This document shows positions 30,042 through 37,825 of a stretch of 61,108 nt of DNA, one piece after another. Origin of the DNA: Desulfotignum sp. (GTDB taxonomy: Bacteria > Desulfobacterota > Desulfobacteria > Desulfobacterales > Desulfobacteraceae). Each line of letters begins with the position of its first letter. Position 1 is the stretch's first letter. The stretch spans positions 1 through 61,108 of the forward strand of contig JAIPDL010000011.1 of NCBI GenBank assembly GCA_021737695.1, written 5' to 3'. The notes under the pieces are model-generated. The model searched no databases. It saw only the letters and a program-made list of their open reading frames with translations, and was not told where the DNA came from. A program made the position numbers and the translations under genes.

Positions 30042-30269
30042 TCATGGCAGAAGTTGCCGCAAATGATCGATCACTTCCTGGTTGTCAGGAAATCGTTTGG
30101 TCTTGCGTTTGGAAAAAACAGTGGTTTGCCCAGCCGTGATTTCATAAATGCCGTTACTGCCGGCAACCAGTTTCGGGGTGATGTGCAATTCTTTTTCAAT
30201 GACATCTGCCAGACCGGCAGCCCGTGGTTCGTAGTTTCATACGGAACAATAGGTGATTTTAATTTCCAT
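30042..30269 (-). CDS. SelW/Rdx-family selenoprotein
   Basis: 75 residues with TGA 30237-30239 read as Sec11. The protein starts MEIKITYCSV-Sec-NYEPRAAG, the CxxU redox motif of the thioredoxin-like SelT/SelW/SelH (Rdx) family. The rest fits too: the G-IYEI-T-G-T pattern, SKRKTKRFP and a final EVIDHLRQLLP. GGAAGG lies 5 bases before the ATG. As a normal reading frame it is invisible, because TGA leaves ten codons. Family members are thiol-based redox proteins of unclear partner. A hairpin with the E. coli-type loop GGUCU follows the UGA by 16 bases. Confidence 0.9.
30206..30220 (-). promoter_or_regulatory. SECIS-like stem-loop of the selW-like gene
   Basis: CUGCC pairs with GGCAG (5 bp, perfect) around the loop GGUCU, 16 bases after the UGA. 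The loop is the same GGUCU that SelB reads in E. coli fdhF. This is the cleanest SECIS candidate in the window. Confidence 0.85.
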
Positions 30270-30305
30270 ACATACCTTCCTTTTGCATTTAGATGGGTTT
30301 CTTCC

Positions 30306-30359
30306 AGGTTTCACCATGGTAAAACCTCAGGAATTGGTTGTGATATCGCCAATATTATA
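30306..30359 (-). promoter_or_regulatory. Promoter region of the selW-like gene
   Basis: A perfect TATAAT (30354-30359, minus strand) lies about 85 bases before the start codon. Between them is a 22-base dyad: AGGTTT, one base, ACCATGGT, one base, AAACCT (30306-30327). It may be an operator or a leader hairpin. No good -35 box was found at normal spacing, so an activator may be needed. Confidence 0.45.
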
Positions 30360-30440
30360 GTAAAGGTAAATTATTTTTATTGCAATGACTGTGAAATCGT
30401 TTCGGTCAATTCAAAATGAATAATTTTAAAAGGTGATTCC

Positions 30441-30866
30441 ATGACAGATGTTATTTTTGGTTTCCTGAACAGTATCGGTTTTACCCACCCCCTCCATCCG
30501 GCATTTACTCATATTCCCATGGGCATGGTGATCGGTGCCGTGGTTTTTCGGCTGGTATCTTTTTTGCCCCGAATGAAAATGCTGGCAAAAACCGGGTATC
30601 ATTGTGTGATTCTGGCACTTGTGGGGATTGCCCCCACCATATTTACCGGTTACCTGGACTGGCAGCACCGGTTCGGGGGCGGATGGGAGTTTCTGATTGT
30701 CTTGAAAATGTTTCTGGCAGCTGTTCTCACCGTGCTGATGCTGTTGACCGCCATCAAGGATGATCCTGAAAATCGCAGATTTGACCGGCTCACCGGATGG
30801 TATCTGCTGATGGCTTTAGTGGCCATCGGACTGGGATTTTCCGGCGGCGAACTGCAGTATGGATAA
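30441..30866 (+). CDS. DUF2231-type four-helix membrane protein
   Basis: 141 residues with four predicted membrane helices. The start, with HPLHPAFTHIPMGMVIGAVVF, is the hallmark of DUF2231, in which conserved histidines might bind heme or metal. AAAGGTGA precedes the ATG. It is the first gene of a plus-strand run leading through DOMON and SCO to the oxidase genes. A role in the respiratory cluster is inferred from position only. Confidence 0.8.
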   Translation: MTDVIFGFLNSIGFTHPLHPAFTHIPMGMVIGAVVFRLVSFLPRMKMLAKTGYHCVILALVGIAPTIFTGYLDWQHRFGGGWEFLIVLKMFLAAVLTVLMLLTAIKDDPENRRFDRLTGWYLLMALVAIGLGFSGGELQYG

Positions 30867-30938
30867 GACAACGGGTTTTGCCGATTCACAGCCCATAAAT
30901 CCATGGTGGATGAACGATAAACAACAAGGAGAACACAA

Positions 30939-31478
30939 ATGATGCGTAAAATCGGATTGCTGGTGTTGACGATGGTCATTCTTTTGCCGGGCAGCCTGTT
31001 TGCTTCAGAGTATGCTCACAAACTGGAACTCGAGGACATGACGGTGTCCTGGACCCTGGACGGTGATCAGGTTCATATGGAATTGAGTGCCAAAACCACG
31101 GGCTGGGTCTCTGTGGGTATCGATCCGGAAGATGCCATGGGGGGGGGGGATATTCTTATCGGGGCCGTCAAAAACGGCAAGGTGAGAATCGAAGACCATT
31201 TTGCGGACAGAAAACGGGGCCATTCTTCGGATGAAAAGCTGGGAGGGACCAATCAGGTCATGGATCCGGCAGGAAAAGAAGAGAACGGTGTGACCACCAT
31301 TTCCTTCACCCGTCTGATGACCGCATCGGAACAATGGGACAAACCCATCCAGACCAGCGGTAAGACCCGGGTCATGTTTGCCTTTGGTACGGGCAGGGAT
31401 TCCTTTATCGCCGGGCATCGGTACCGGACGGTTTATGACATCGATTTTGCCACGGGAGAGGCTGTCAAGGTCAAATGA
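30939..31478 (+). CDS. Exported DOMON-domain protein
   Basis: 179 residues with a Sec signal peptide (hydrophobic core LLVLTMVILLPGSLFA, cleavage after FAS). The mature part is one DOMON domain, a beta-sandwich that binds heme b or sugar in other proteins: the segments MTVSWTLDGDQVHMEL and GWVSVGIDPEDAMGGGDIL are typical. AAGGAG precedes the ATG. It ends 4 bases into the SCO gene. In this context it may be a periplasmic heme protein feeding or sensing the oxidase; the ligand is unknown. Confidence 0.8.
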   Translation: MMRKIGLLVLTMVILLPGSLFASEYAHKLELEDMTVSWTLDGDQVHMELSAKTTGWVSVGIDPEDAMGGGDILIGAVKNGKVRIEDHFADRKRGHSSDEKLGGTNQVMDPAGKEENGVTTISFTRLMTASEQWDKPIQTSGKTRVMFAFGTGRDSFIAGHRYRTVYDIDFATGEAVKVK

Positions 31479-32419
31479 CCCTCCGGAGGAAAACCGCTGA
31501 CCGGGCTTTCACAGCTGATGTGGCCGTTGCTGGATGGCTCTGCTGCCTGTTTCTGATCCTCCCGTTATCAGTGCTGGCTCAAGATGCCGGACAGGATCAT
31601 GCCGCCCATGACCATACCGGCCATACTCAGGTGATCCAGGTGGATCCGCACCATGACCACGATGCCATAGTCATGGACGACGGAACTGACATAAACGCAC
31701 TGGCAGGTCAGGTAAAGGTCGACGAACAACTTGGCCAATATATCGATCTGGAGGCCCGGTTCCTGGATGCCCGGGGCAGGCCGGTGACCATCAGGGAGAT
31801 ATTTGACAGACCCGTGGTGCTGTTGCCCATCTGGTTTTTCTGCCCGTCGGTATGTAAGTTTCTCCAGGCGGACCTGGCCAAGGCATTGAACCAGGTGGAT
31901 CAGCTGCCCGGGGAAGCGTTCAATATCATTACCTTGAGTTTTTCAGATGATGAAGACCCCTCCCATGCCCTGGCCGCCAAAAACAATTATGCGAACCTGC
32001 TCCACCGCGATTTTCCTCTGGAAAACTGGTTCTATCTCACCGGGGATGAAGAAAATATCCGGCGGGTGACCGATTCCCTGGGATATTATTTTGTCAAGAA
32101 AAAATCCCACGAGTACATTCATCCCAACGCCATGGTGGTGCTGGCAGGGGATGGAAAAATAATCCGCTATCTTTATGGCCCCGGATTTCTGCCGTTTGAC
32201 CTTGGCATGGCATTGACCGAGGCCCGAAAAGGGGAACCCGGCGTGTCCATCAAGCGGCGGGTACTCTCTTTCTGCTTTGATTATGATTCGGAAAACAACA
32301 CCTATGTGTTCCGGCTGTTCAGAATCACCGGGACGGTGATTCTGATTCTGCTGGCCGGATTTGTGGTGTTTCTGGTTCGGCCGGGAAAGAAAACCGGGCA
32401 GAGACGGTCAGGGGGGTAA
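31475..32419 (+). CDS. SCO1/SenC-family copper chaperone
   Basis: 314 residues. A signal/anchor helix is followed by a His-rich stretch (DHAAHDHTGHTQ, then DPHHDHD) and a thioredoxin-like SCO domain with CPSVCK, the CxxxC copper site, and a later conserved His. A C-terminal helix (ILILLAGFVVFLV) adds a second membrane anchor. SCO proteins load the CuA site of oxidase subunit II, and subunit II here keeps its CuA ligands. It lies 12 bases ahead of ctaD. The His-rich region is an unusual extra that could store copper. Confidence 0.88.
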   Translation: MTLRRKTADRAFTADVAVAGWLCCLFLILPLSVLAQDAGQDHAAHDHTGHTQVIQVDPHHDHDAIVMDDGTDINALAGQVKVDEQLGQYIDLEARFLDARGRPVTIREIFDRPVVLLPIWFFCPSVCKFLQADLAKALNQVDQLPGEAFNIITLSFSDDEDPSHALAAKNNYANLLHRDFPLENWFYLTGDEENIRRVTDSLGYYFVKKKSHEYIHPNAMVVLAGDGKIIRYLYGPGFLPFDLGMALTEARKGEPGVSIKRRVLSFCFDYDSENNTYVFRLFRITGTVILILLAGFVVFLVRPGKKTGQRRSGG

Positions 32420-32431
32420 GGAGATTCAGGT

Positions 32432-34075
32432 ATGACATCATTTTATCAAACCCCTGAGCCGGCAGGATTTGCCGGGATCCGGTCCTGGCTGATCACCTTT
32501 GATCACAAGCGCATTGCCCTGCTGTATTTGTTTTCCATTTTGTTCTGGTTTTTGCTGGCCGTGACCCTGGGCGGCTTGATCCGCCTGGAACTGATGTTTC
32601 CGGGAAAAACTGTTCTGAGCGCCCAGATGTATAATTCCGTGTTCACGCTGCACGGCGTGATCATGATTTTTCTGTTCATTATTCCGGCGTTGCCAGCGGT
32701 TTTCGGCAATTTTTTTCTGCCCATCCACATCGGGGCCGAAGATGTGTATTTTCCCAGACTCAATCTGCTGTCCTGGTACCTGTACATGGCCGGCGGCATC
32801 GTGGCCATTGTGTCGCTGTTTTCCGACGGCTTTCCCGACACCGGATGGACCTTTTACGTGCCGTTCTCCATTTCCACCAACACCAATGTGTCCACAGCTG
32901 TGTTTGCCGCGTTCATCCTGGGATTTTCCTCCATGCTCACCGGACTCAACTTCATCACCACCATTCACAAAATGCGGGCAAAAACCATGGGATGGCTTCA
33001 GCTGCCTTTGTTCACCTGGAGCCTGTACGCCACGGCCTGGGTCCAGCTGCTGGCCACCCCGGTAATCACCATTACCCTGGTGCTGGTGGTGGTGGAACGG
33101 TTTTTCAATGTGGGGCTTTTTGACCCGGCCCGGGGTGGTGACCCCATCCTTTACCAGCATCTGTTCTGGATGTATTCCCATCCGGCTGTGTACATCATGA
33201 TTCTGCCGGGCATGGGTGTGATTTCAGAGATCATCCCGGTATCTGCCAGAAAATCGATCTTTGGGTACAAGGCCATTGTGGCATCGTCTCTGGCCATTGC
33301 CATTGCCGGATCTCTGGTATGGGCCCATCACATGTACACCAGCGGCATGAGCGAGACCGCCGTGTTCGTGTTTTCCCTGCTCACCTTTGTGGTGGCCATC
33401 CCTTCGGCCATCAAGGTGTTTTCCTGGGTGGCCACCCTGTACAAAGGGGCCATTGAGATGACCCCGCCGTTGTTGTTTTCCCTGTGCTTTATTTACCTGT
33501 TTTCCGTGGGCGGGCTCACCGGTCTGGTGCTGGGGGCGGCCGGGGCCAATATCCATGTGCATGATACCCATTTTGTGGTGGCTCATTTTCATTTCACCAT
33601 GTTCGGGGGCACGGGGTTTGCCTTTTTTGCGGCCCTGCATTACTGGTGGCCCAAGATGTTCGGAAAGATGTATGATTTTAAAAAGGCCTATATCGCCGCC
33701 ATTCTGGTCACGGCCGGGTTCATGCTTCATTATGTGCCCATGTTTGTCTTAGGGCTCCAGGGCATGCCCCGGCGGTATTATGACTATCTCCCCCAGTATG
33801 CGGCCGGCAATTTTTTTGCCGGGTTCGGGGCCTTGTGCATGATTGCCGGCATCGGCCTGATGATGGTGAATTTGTTGGCCTCTCTGACAAGAGAGCGCAC
33901 TGCTGGTACGGATGATCCCTGGGGCGGGGTCACCCTGGAGTGGACCATTCCCTCGCCCCCGCCGTTGCACAATTTTGACAAAGACCCGGAAGTGATGGAT
34001 TATCCTTACGATTTTACAAAGGTGGTGGCCGCCGGATCCGGCGCTGCATCCATGGATTCGGAGACGGGCAAATGA
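32432..34075 (+). CDS. ctaD: Cytochrome c oxidase subunit I, A2 type
   Basis: 547 residues, 12 helices. Heme a and a3/CuB ligands are visible: LHGVIMIF, the YSHPAVY segment near residue 250 with the His-Tyr pair, HHMYTSG, and HVHDTHFVVAHFHF. The D-channel Asp (GAEDV) and K-channel Lys (SAIKVFSW) are present. The Glu of the usual GHPEVY motif is replaced by the YSHPAV pattern that defines A2-type oxidases. It pumps protons and reduces O2 to water in the inner membrane. It overlaps ctaE by 4 bases. A complete oxidase in a probable sulfate reducer points to oxygen detoxification or brief microaerobic use. Confidence 0.95.
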   Translation: MTSFYQTPEPAGFAGIRSWLITFDHKRIALLYLFSILFWFLLAVTLGGLIRLELMFPGKTVLSAQMYNSVFTLHGVIMIFLFIIPALPAVFGNFFLPIHIGAEDVYFPRLNLLSWYLYMAGGIVAIVSLFSDGFPDTGWTFYVPFSISTNTNVSTAVFAAFILGFSSMLTGLNFITTIHKMRAKTMGWLQLPLFTWSLYATAWVQLLATPVITITLVLVVVERFFNVGLFDPARGGDPILYQHLFWMYSHPAVYIMILPGMGVISEIIPVSARKSIFGYKAIVASSLAIAIAGSLVWAHHMYTSGMSETAVFVFSLLTFVVAIPSAIKVFSWVATLYKGAIEMTPPLLFSLCFIYLFSVGGLTGLVLGAAGANIHVHDTHFVVAHFHFTMFGGTGFAFFAALHYWWPKMFGKMYDFKKAYIAAILVTAGFMLHYVPMFVLGLQGMPRRYYDYLPQYAAGNFFAGFGALCMIAGIGLMMVNLLASLTRERTAGTDDPWGGVTLEWTIPSPPPLHNFDKDPEVMDYPYDFTKVVAAGSGAASMDSETGK

Positions 34076-34668
34076 CGGCTCAGACAGACGCCAGTGGCAA
34101 AAAACTGGGCATGTGGCTGTTTCTGTATACGGAGATTGTCCTGTTCGGCGGTTTGTTTGTTCTGTATGCCGTGTATTTTGCCGGATACACCGAAGATTTC
34201 ATCGCCGGGGCCAAAGAGCTGGACCTGTTTTTCGGGGTGGTGAACACCATTATCCTCTTGATTTCCAGTTTTTGTGTGGCCGCAGGGGTCACTGCAATGC
34301 AAAAGGCGAATAAAAATATCGCTTTGGCCGGTCTGGTGGGGGCACTGGCCTGCGGGGCCGTGTTTATGGTAAACAAATATATTGAATGGGGGCACAAATT
34401 TGCGCACGGCATTTATCCAGGATCGGACCGGCTGATGGACGGCCCGCCCGGCCAAAATCTGTTTTTCGGCCTGTATTTCGTGGTCACCGGGCTTCACGGT
34501 CTTCACATTGTCATCGGCATGACATTGCTGGCCGTCAGTCTGGTGCTGGTCACCCGGCAAAAGATCACGGCACAAAACAATGCGGTGCTGGACAATTCAG
34601 GCCTGTACTGGCACCTGGTGGACCTGATCTGGATCTTTATTTTTCCCTTGTTTTACCTGGTGGTCTGA
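34072..34668 (+). CDS. ctaE: Cytochrome c oxidase subunit III
   Basis: 198 residues with five membrane helices, the short five-helix form. GLYFVVTGLHGLHIVIGM and the C-terminal YWHLVDLIWIFIFPLFYL are conserved in the family. It has a 4-base overlap with ctaD. It stabilises subunit I and its proton uptake. Confidence 0.92.
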   Translation: MTAQTDASGKKLGMWLFLYTEIVLFGGLFVLYAVYFAGYTEDFIAGAKELDLFFGVVNTIILLISSFCVAAGVTAMQKANKNIALAGLVGALACGAVFMVNKYIEWGHKFAHGIYPGSDRLMDGPPGQNLFFGLYFVVTGLHGLHIVIGMTLLAVSLVLVTRQKITAQNNAVLDNSGLYWHLVDLIWIFIFPLFYLVV

Positions 34669-34683
34669 TGGAAGGAATCCATT

Positions 34684-34965
34684 ATGGCATCTGAATCCCA
34701 TATTGTTGAATACAAAACCCTGGGGCTGACCCTGGCGGCCCTGCTGGTGTTGACCGGCGTGACCGTGGGGGCCGCATCCATCGATCTGGGCTGGATCAAT
34801 GTCTGGATCGCTCTGATGATCGCATCGGTCAAGGCAGGGATCGTGTTGCTGGTATTTATGCACATGCGCTGGGAAGGCCGCACACTGCAATGGTCTTTTC
34901 TGGCCACGGTGCTGTTTCTGGCCGTCATGATCGGGTTTATTTTCTGGGACGTGGCGTTCAGGTGA
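34684..34965 (+). CDS. ctaF: Small oxidase subunit IV
   Basis: 93 residues with three hydrophobic helices. VKAGIVLLVFMHMRWE is typical of the prokaryotic cytochrome c oxidase subunit IV (CtaF/CyoD-like) family, which stabilises the CuB site region. It lies between subunits III and II in the same operon, 15 bases after ctaE. Confidence 0.88.
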   Translation: MASESHIVEYKTLGLTLAALLVLTGVTVGAASIDLGWINVWIALMIASVKAGIVLLVFMHMRWEGRTLQWSFLATVLFLAVMIGFIFWDVAFR

Positions 34966-34974
34966 GGAGACCCC

Positions 34975-35586
34975 ATGACTGATATCATCAATCCCGTGGC
35001 CCTGGTGGACCGGTCCTTTTATTTTATCATTGGATTCTCTTTTGTGTTTCTGTTTGCCATCACCCTGGTGATGATCTATTTCGTGATCCGGTACCGCCGG
35101 TCCCGGCATCCCAAGCCTGCGGATATCCGGGGAAACTGGAAGCTGGAAACCGCCTGGATATTCATTCCCACCCTCATCGCTTTGGCCATGTTCGTGTCCG
35201 GGTGGCAGGCCTATACCGGGCTGCGCAATGTGCCAGAAGGGGCTTTGGAGGTGGATGTCATTGCCCAGTCCTTTTCCTGGATTTTCATCTATCCCACGGG
35301 CAAGGAAACGGAAAACGAACTCCAGGTGCCCGTGAATACGCCCGTGAAACTCAACATCACTTCCATGGATGTGATTCACAGTCTGTATATTCCGGCGTTC
35401 CGGGTCAAGGTGGATGCAGTGAATGGCCTGACCACCTATGCCTGGTTTCTGCCGGAAACCATTGGGGAATACTTTCTTCAATGCACGGAGTTCTGCGGGG
35501 TCGGGCATGCGGACATGACCGGCGTGGTCCGGGTGGTGTCTGAAGATGCGTTTGAAGAATGGGTGGAAGAGGATGACGGATGGTAG
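34975..35586 (+). CDS. ctaC: Cytochrome c oxidase subunit II with CuA site
   Basis: 203 residues: two N-terminal membrane helices, then a periplasmic cupredoxin domain. The CuA ligands are intact (MDVIHSLYIP for the first His, then CTEFCGVGHADM with both Cys, His and Met). This makes it a cytochrome c oxidase rather than a quinol oxidase. No fused cytochrome c domain follows, so a separate c-type donor is needed. The gene is last of the four subunits, an unusual order (I-III-IV-II). It overlaps ctaB by 7 bases. Confidence 0.93.
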   Translation: MTDIINPVALVDRSFYFIIGFSFVFLFAITLVMIYFVIRYRRSRHPKPADIRGNWKLETAWIFIPTLIALAMFVSGWQAYTGLRNVPEGALEVDVIAQSFSWIFIYPTGKETENELQVPVNTPVKLNITSMDVIHSLYIPAFRVKVDAVNGLTTYAWFLPETIGEYFLQCTEFCGVGHADMTGVVRVVSEDAFEEWVEEDDGW

Positions 35587-36479
35587 AAACAGGCGGTATT
35601 CGTGTGGCAATCGACCTGACCAAGTTCCGGCTCACCGGATTTATCGCTTTGTCCGCCATGTTCGGGCATATCCTGGCGGCCCCGGCCCCCGGGATCGATA
35701 CCCTGGTGATTGGGGCCGGGGTGTGGCTGCTGGCTGCCGGGGCTGCCGTGCTCAATCATATTCAGGACCGGCACTATGACCGCTGGTTTGCCAGAACCCG
35801 GCACCGGTGCCTGGTACAGAATCGGGTGGGTGTGCAGACGGCGGGATGGGTGGCATCGGGTCTGGTTTTTTCCGGTCTGGTGTTTCTTGCCGGGGGGCTG
35901 GATACACATCTGCCCTGGATTCTGGGGGTTTTTGCCCTGGTCTGCTACAACGGGCTGTACACCCCGCTGAAGAAAAAAACCCTGTTTGCCGTGTGGCCCG
36001 GTGTGATCTGCGGTATGCTGGCTCCGGCCATGGGGTGGACAGCCGTACCCCAGGCCCTGGCCCATGGAACACGCATTCAGCTGTTCGGGGTGATGCTGGT
36101 GATGGGCATCTGGCAGGTACCCCATTTTTTGGTACTGGCCGCGGCCCAACCGGTTTGTGATCCGGGGGCGGACCGGTTTCCCAGTTTTATCCGTCTGTGG
36201 ACGAAAACGGAACTTTTTCTTCAGATTCTGGTATGGGTCTGTGTTTACAGTCTGGGTATTTTCTGGTTTCTTCTCAACGGCGGAATTGTGTTGCCGGGGG
36301 TTTCAGCCAGCCTGGCCGGGATGGCTTTTGCTCTGCCCGGGGTCATGGGGCTGTGTGTCGTAAGATTTAAGGCTCACGCCGGGGCCGGCGGATTCACCAC
36401 CCTTAATCTGTCCATGCTCATTTTCATGGTTCTGGGGATTCTGGACCGGATACTGCCTGTTGTGTTTCCGCTTCAATGA
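35580..36479 (+). CDS. ctaB: Protoheme IX farnesyltransferase
   Basis: 299 residues, UbiA-type membrane prenyltransferase with about eight helices. The first Asp-rich motif NHIQDRHYDRWFARTRHR (the NxxxDxxxD pattern) and a second segment near YNGLYTPLKKKT are visible. It converts heme B to heme O for the oxidase. A heme A synthase (ctaA) is not in the window, so the oxidase may use heme O or obtain heme A through a distant gene. The 3' end overlaps the convergent kinase gene by 56 bases. Confidence 0.9.
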   Translation: MVETGGIRVAIDLTKFRLTGFIALSAMFGHILAAPAPGIDTLVIGAGVWLLAAGAAVLNHIQDRHYDRWFARTRHRCLVQNRVGVQTAGWVASGLVFSGLVFLAGGLDTHLPWILGVFALVCYNGLYTPLKKKTLFAVWPGVICGMLAPAMGWTAVPQALAHGTRIQLFGVMLVMGIWQVPHFLVLAAAQPVCDPGADRFPSFIRLWTKTELFLQILVWVCVYSLGIFWFLLNGGIVLPGVSASLAGMAFALPGVMGLCVVRFKAHAGAGGFTTLNLSMLIFMVLGILDRILPVVFPLQ

Positions 36480-37491
36480 TGGCGGCAATGCCGGTGTGCA
36501 GGGTCTGGATGAGTTGGGTGTCGCCCGTTCCCAGCCGGAAGCGGTTGCTGATGTCAAACACGGATTCTGTTACAGCGGTTTTTTCCCCCTGGGTCCCCCG
36601 GATCTGCAATCCATGGGTGGATGCCAGTTTTTTGAGCCGGTTCGGGTGGTTTTCCAGATTGGGCAGCCGGATATGCACGCCGGCCCGCATGGCAGTCCCG
36701 ATATTGGTGGGGCAGGCGGTCAGGTACCCCAGCCTGGGATCAGATGCAAATTCAATCGTTTTGCTGATGTGCGCCAGAGCAGCCACCATCCGGTTGAAAA
36801 CCTTTGATAAATTCCCGGTTTTTTCAAGACAGATGATGCGCAAATGATCTTCTTCATTGATCCAGACACGAAAGGTCCTGTCATGGCTCATGAACACCCC
36901 CCGGGATCCAGGAAAGTCCCGCATGATGCCGGCAGATGCCTGAAACCGGTCACCGGGTAAAAATGCCGTGCCATGAAACGCCCGGTTGCGAATCTGATCC
37001 AGGGTCAATGCATCCATGGCGTGAAAGTGCCCCTGGAGCGATTCAGGTAAGGCGTCCAGGGCCTGCTGTATCTGCCGGGTTACGAGCTGCCGGTTTTGGG
37101 TGGTGATGTTGGGGGAAAACGCGTGACCGGACAGGTTTCGGGCCACCCGGATCCGGGTGGAAACAATCAACCGGTTGTGGGGGTCCAGGTCCGGCAGATC
37201 CAGCGGATCCAGATGTGACACATGACGGATGGGACCGGTGATTTGATGATAGGTCCGGATCACCGGATCCAGTATCTCCTTGAACAGGGCATAGGTTTGT
37301 GCATCACCGGCATAGATGCCGATATGGGAATCCGGATTTTCCCGGCCGGACCGGATCGCCTGTTCCAGGGTAAAGCCGGTGTCGGTTTTCAGCCGGGACA
37401 GGCGGTCAAACAGTGACGGGGTTAAAAAACGATGGGCCAGAGAAACGGCATGTTCTGGAAAAGTCGCTGCATCTCCGGACTCAGCTGCCAT
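36424..37491 (-). CDS. Arginine kinase-like phosphagen kinase
   Basis: 355 residues from the ATG at 37491, exactly the length of arginine kinases; the longer frame would run through the small upstream gene. Both N- and C-terminal guanidino kinase domains are present: STRIRVARN (ATP-binding Args), VWINEEDHLRII near residue 208 with the NEED catalytic Glu pair, and ACPTNIGTAMRAGVHI near 257 with the reactive Cys. The N-terminal domain separates it from McsB protein-arginine kinases. It would store phosphate as phosphoarginine. Bacterial arginine kinases are reported from Desulfotalea and Myxococcus. Substrate unproven. Overlaps ctaB antisense by 56 bases. Confidence 0.85.
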   Translation of the reverse strand: MAAESGDAATFPEHAVSLAHRFLTPSLFDRLSRLKTDTGFTLEQAIRSGRENPDSHIGIYAGDAQTYALFKEILDPVIRTYHQITGPIRHVSHLDPLDLPDLDPHNRLIVSTRIRVARNLSGHAFSPNITTQNRQLVTRQIQQALDALPESLQGHFHAMDALTLDQIRNRAFHGTAFLPGDRFQASAGIMRDFPGSRGVFMSHDRTFRVWINEEDHLRIICLEKTGNLSKVFNRMVAALAHISKTIEFASDPRLGYLTACPTNIGTAMRAGVHIRLPNLENHPNRLKKLASTHGLQIRGTQGEKTAVTESVFDISNRFRLGTGDTQLIQTLHTGIAAIIEAETQQAVSGPESPEP

Positions 37492-37666
37492 AACCGGACG
37501 CCTGGGAAGAGATGCCCCGGGCCAGGGTGGTCTGGATGATGTCCAAAACCGCACAATCCTGATGACACCCGGGCAGATTTTTTTTGTTTTCACAGGTCAG
37601 GCAGGGACTGCGGGTCAGGTATCCGATTTCAAAATCGAAGCGATCTCTGTTGGTATTTGTTTTCAT
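37481..37666 (-). CDS. Small Cys-rich protein ahead of the phosphagen kinase
   Basis: 61 residues from ATG 37666; an in-frame GTG 24 bases earlier is an alternative. Four Cys in CLTCENKKNLPGCHQDC look like a small zinc or iron-sulfur site. The gene overlaps the kinase start by 11 bases, so the two are probably translated together. In Gram-positives the zinc protein McsA partners McsB; a similar partner role here is only an idea. No family recognised. Confidence 0.55.
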   Translation of the reverse strand: MKTNTNRDRFDFEIGYLTRSPCLTCENKKNLPGCHQDCAVLDIIQTTLARGISSQASGYGS

Positions 37667-37751
37667 GGCATTTTTTCTCTGGTCATTCACAGTGGCGCAC
37701 TATACCAGAGATGGCGCGGCACCGTCAATACAACAGGAAAAAATTAGAATG

Positions 37752-37808
37752 GTCTTTTGCCTTGTCTAACAGATCAACACATGATAAGGAAAATATCACA
37801 AAAGACCT
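37752..37808. promoter_or_regulatory. Inverted repeat in the kinase/TetR divergent region
   Basis: GGTCTTTTG (37752-37760) is mirrored by CAAAAGACC (37800-37808), 39 bases apart, just before the TetR-type gene. It could be a pair of half-sites for autoregulation. No clear promoter boxes were assigned. Confidence 0.35.
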
Positions 37809-37825
37809 TAGTTGAACCATTTTAA

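Noticed and set aside
36424..37491. McsB protein-arginine kinase
   Set aside because: The protein has the N-terminal guanidino kinase domain and full 355-residue length of small-molecule arginine kinases, and no clpC/ctsR context.
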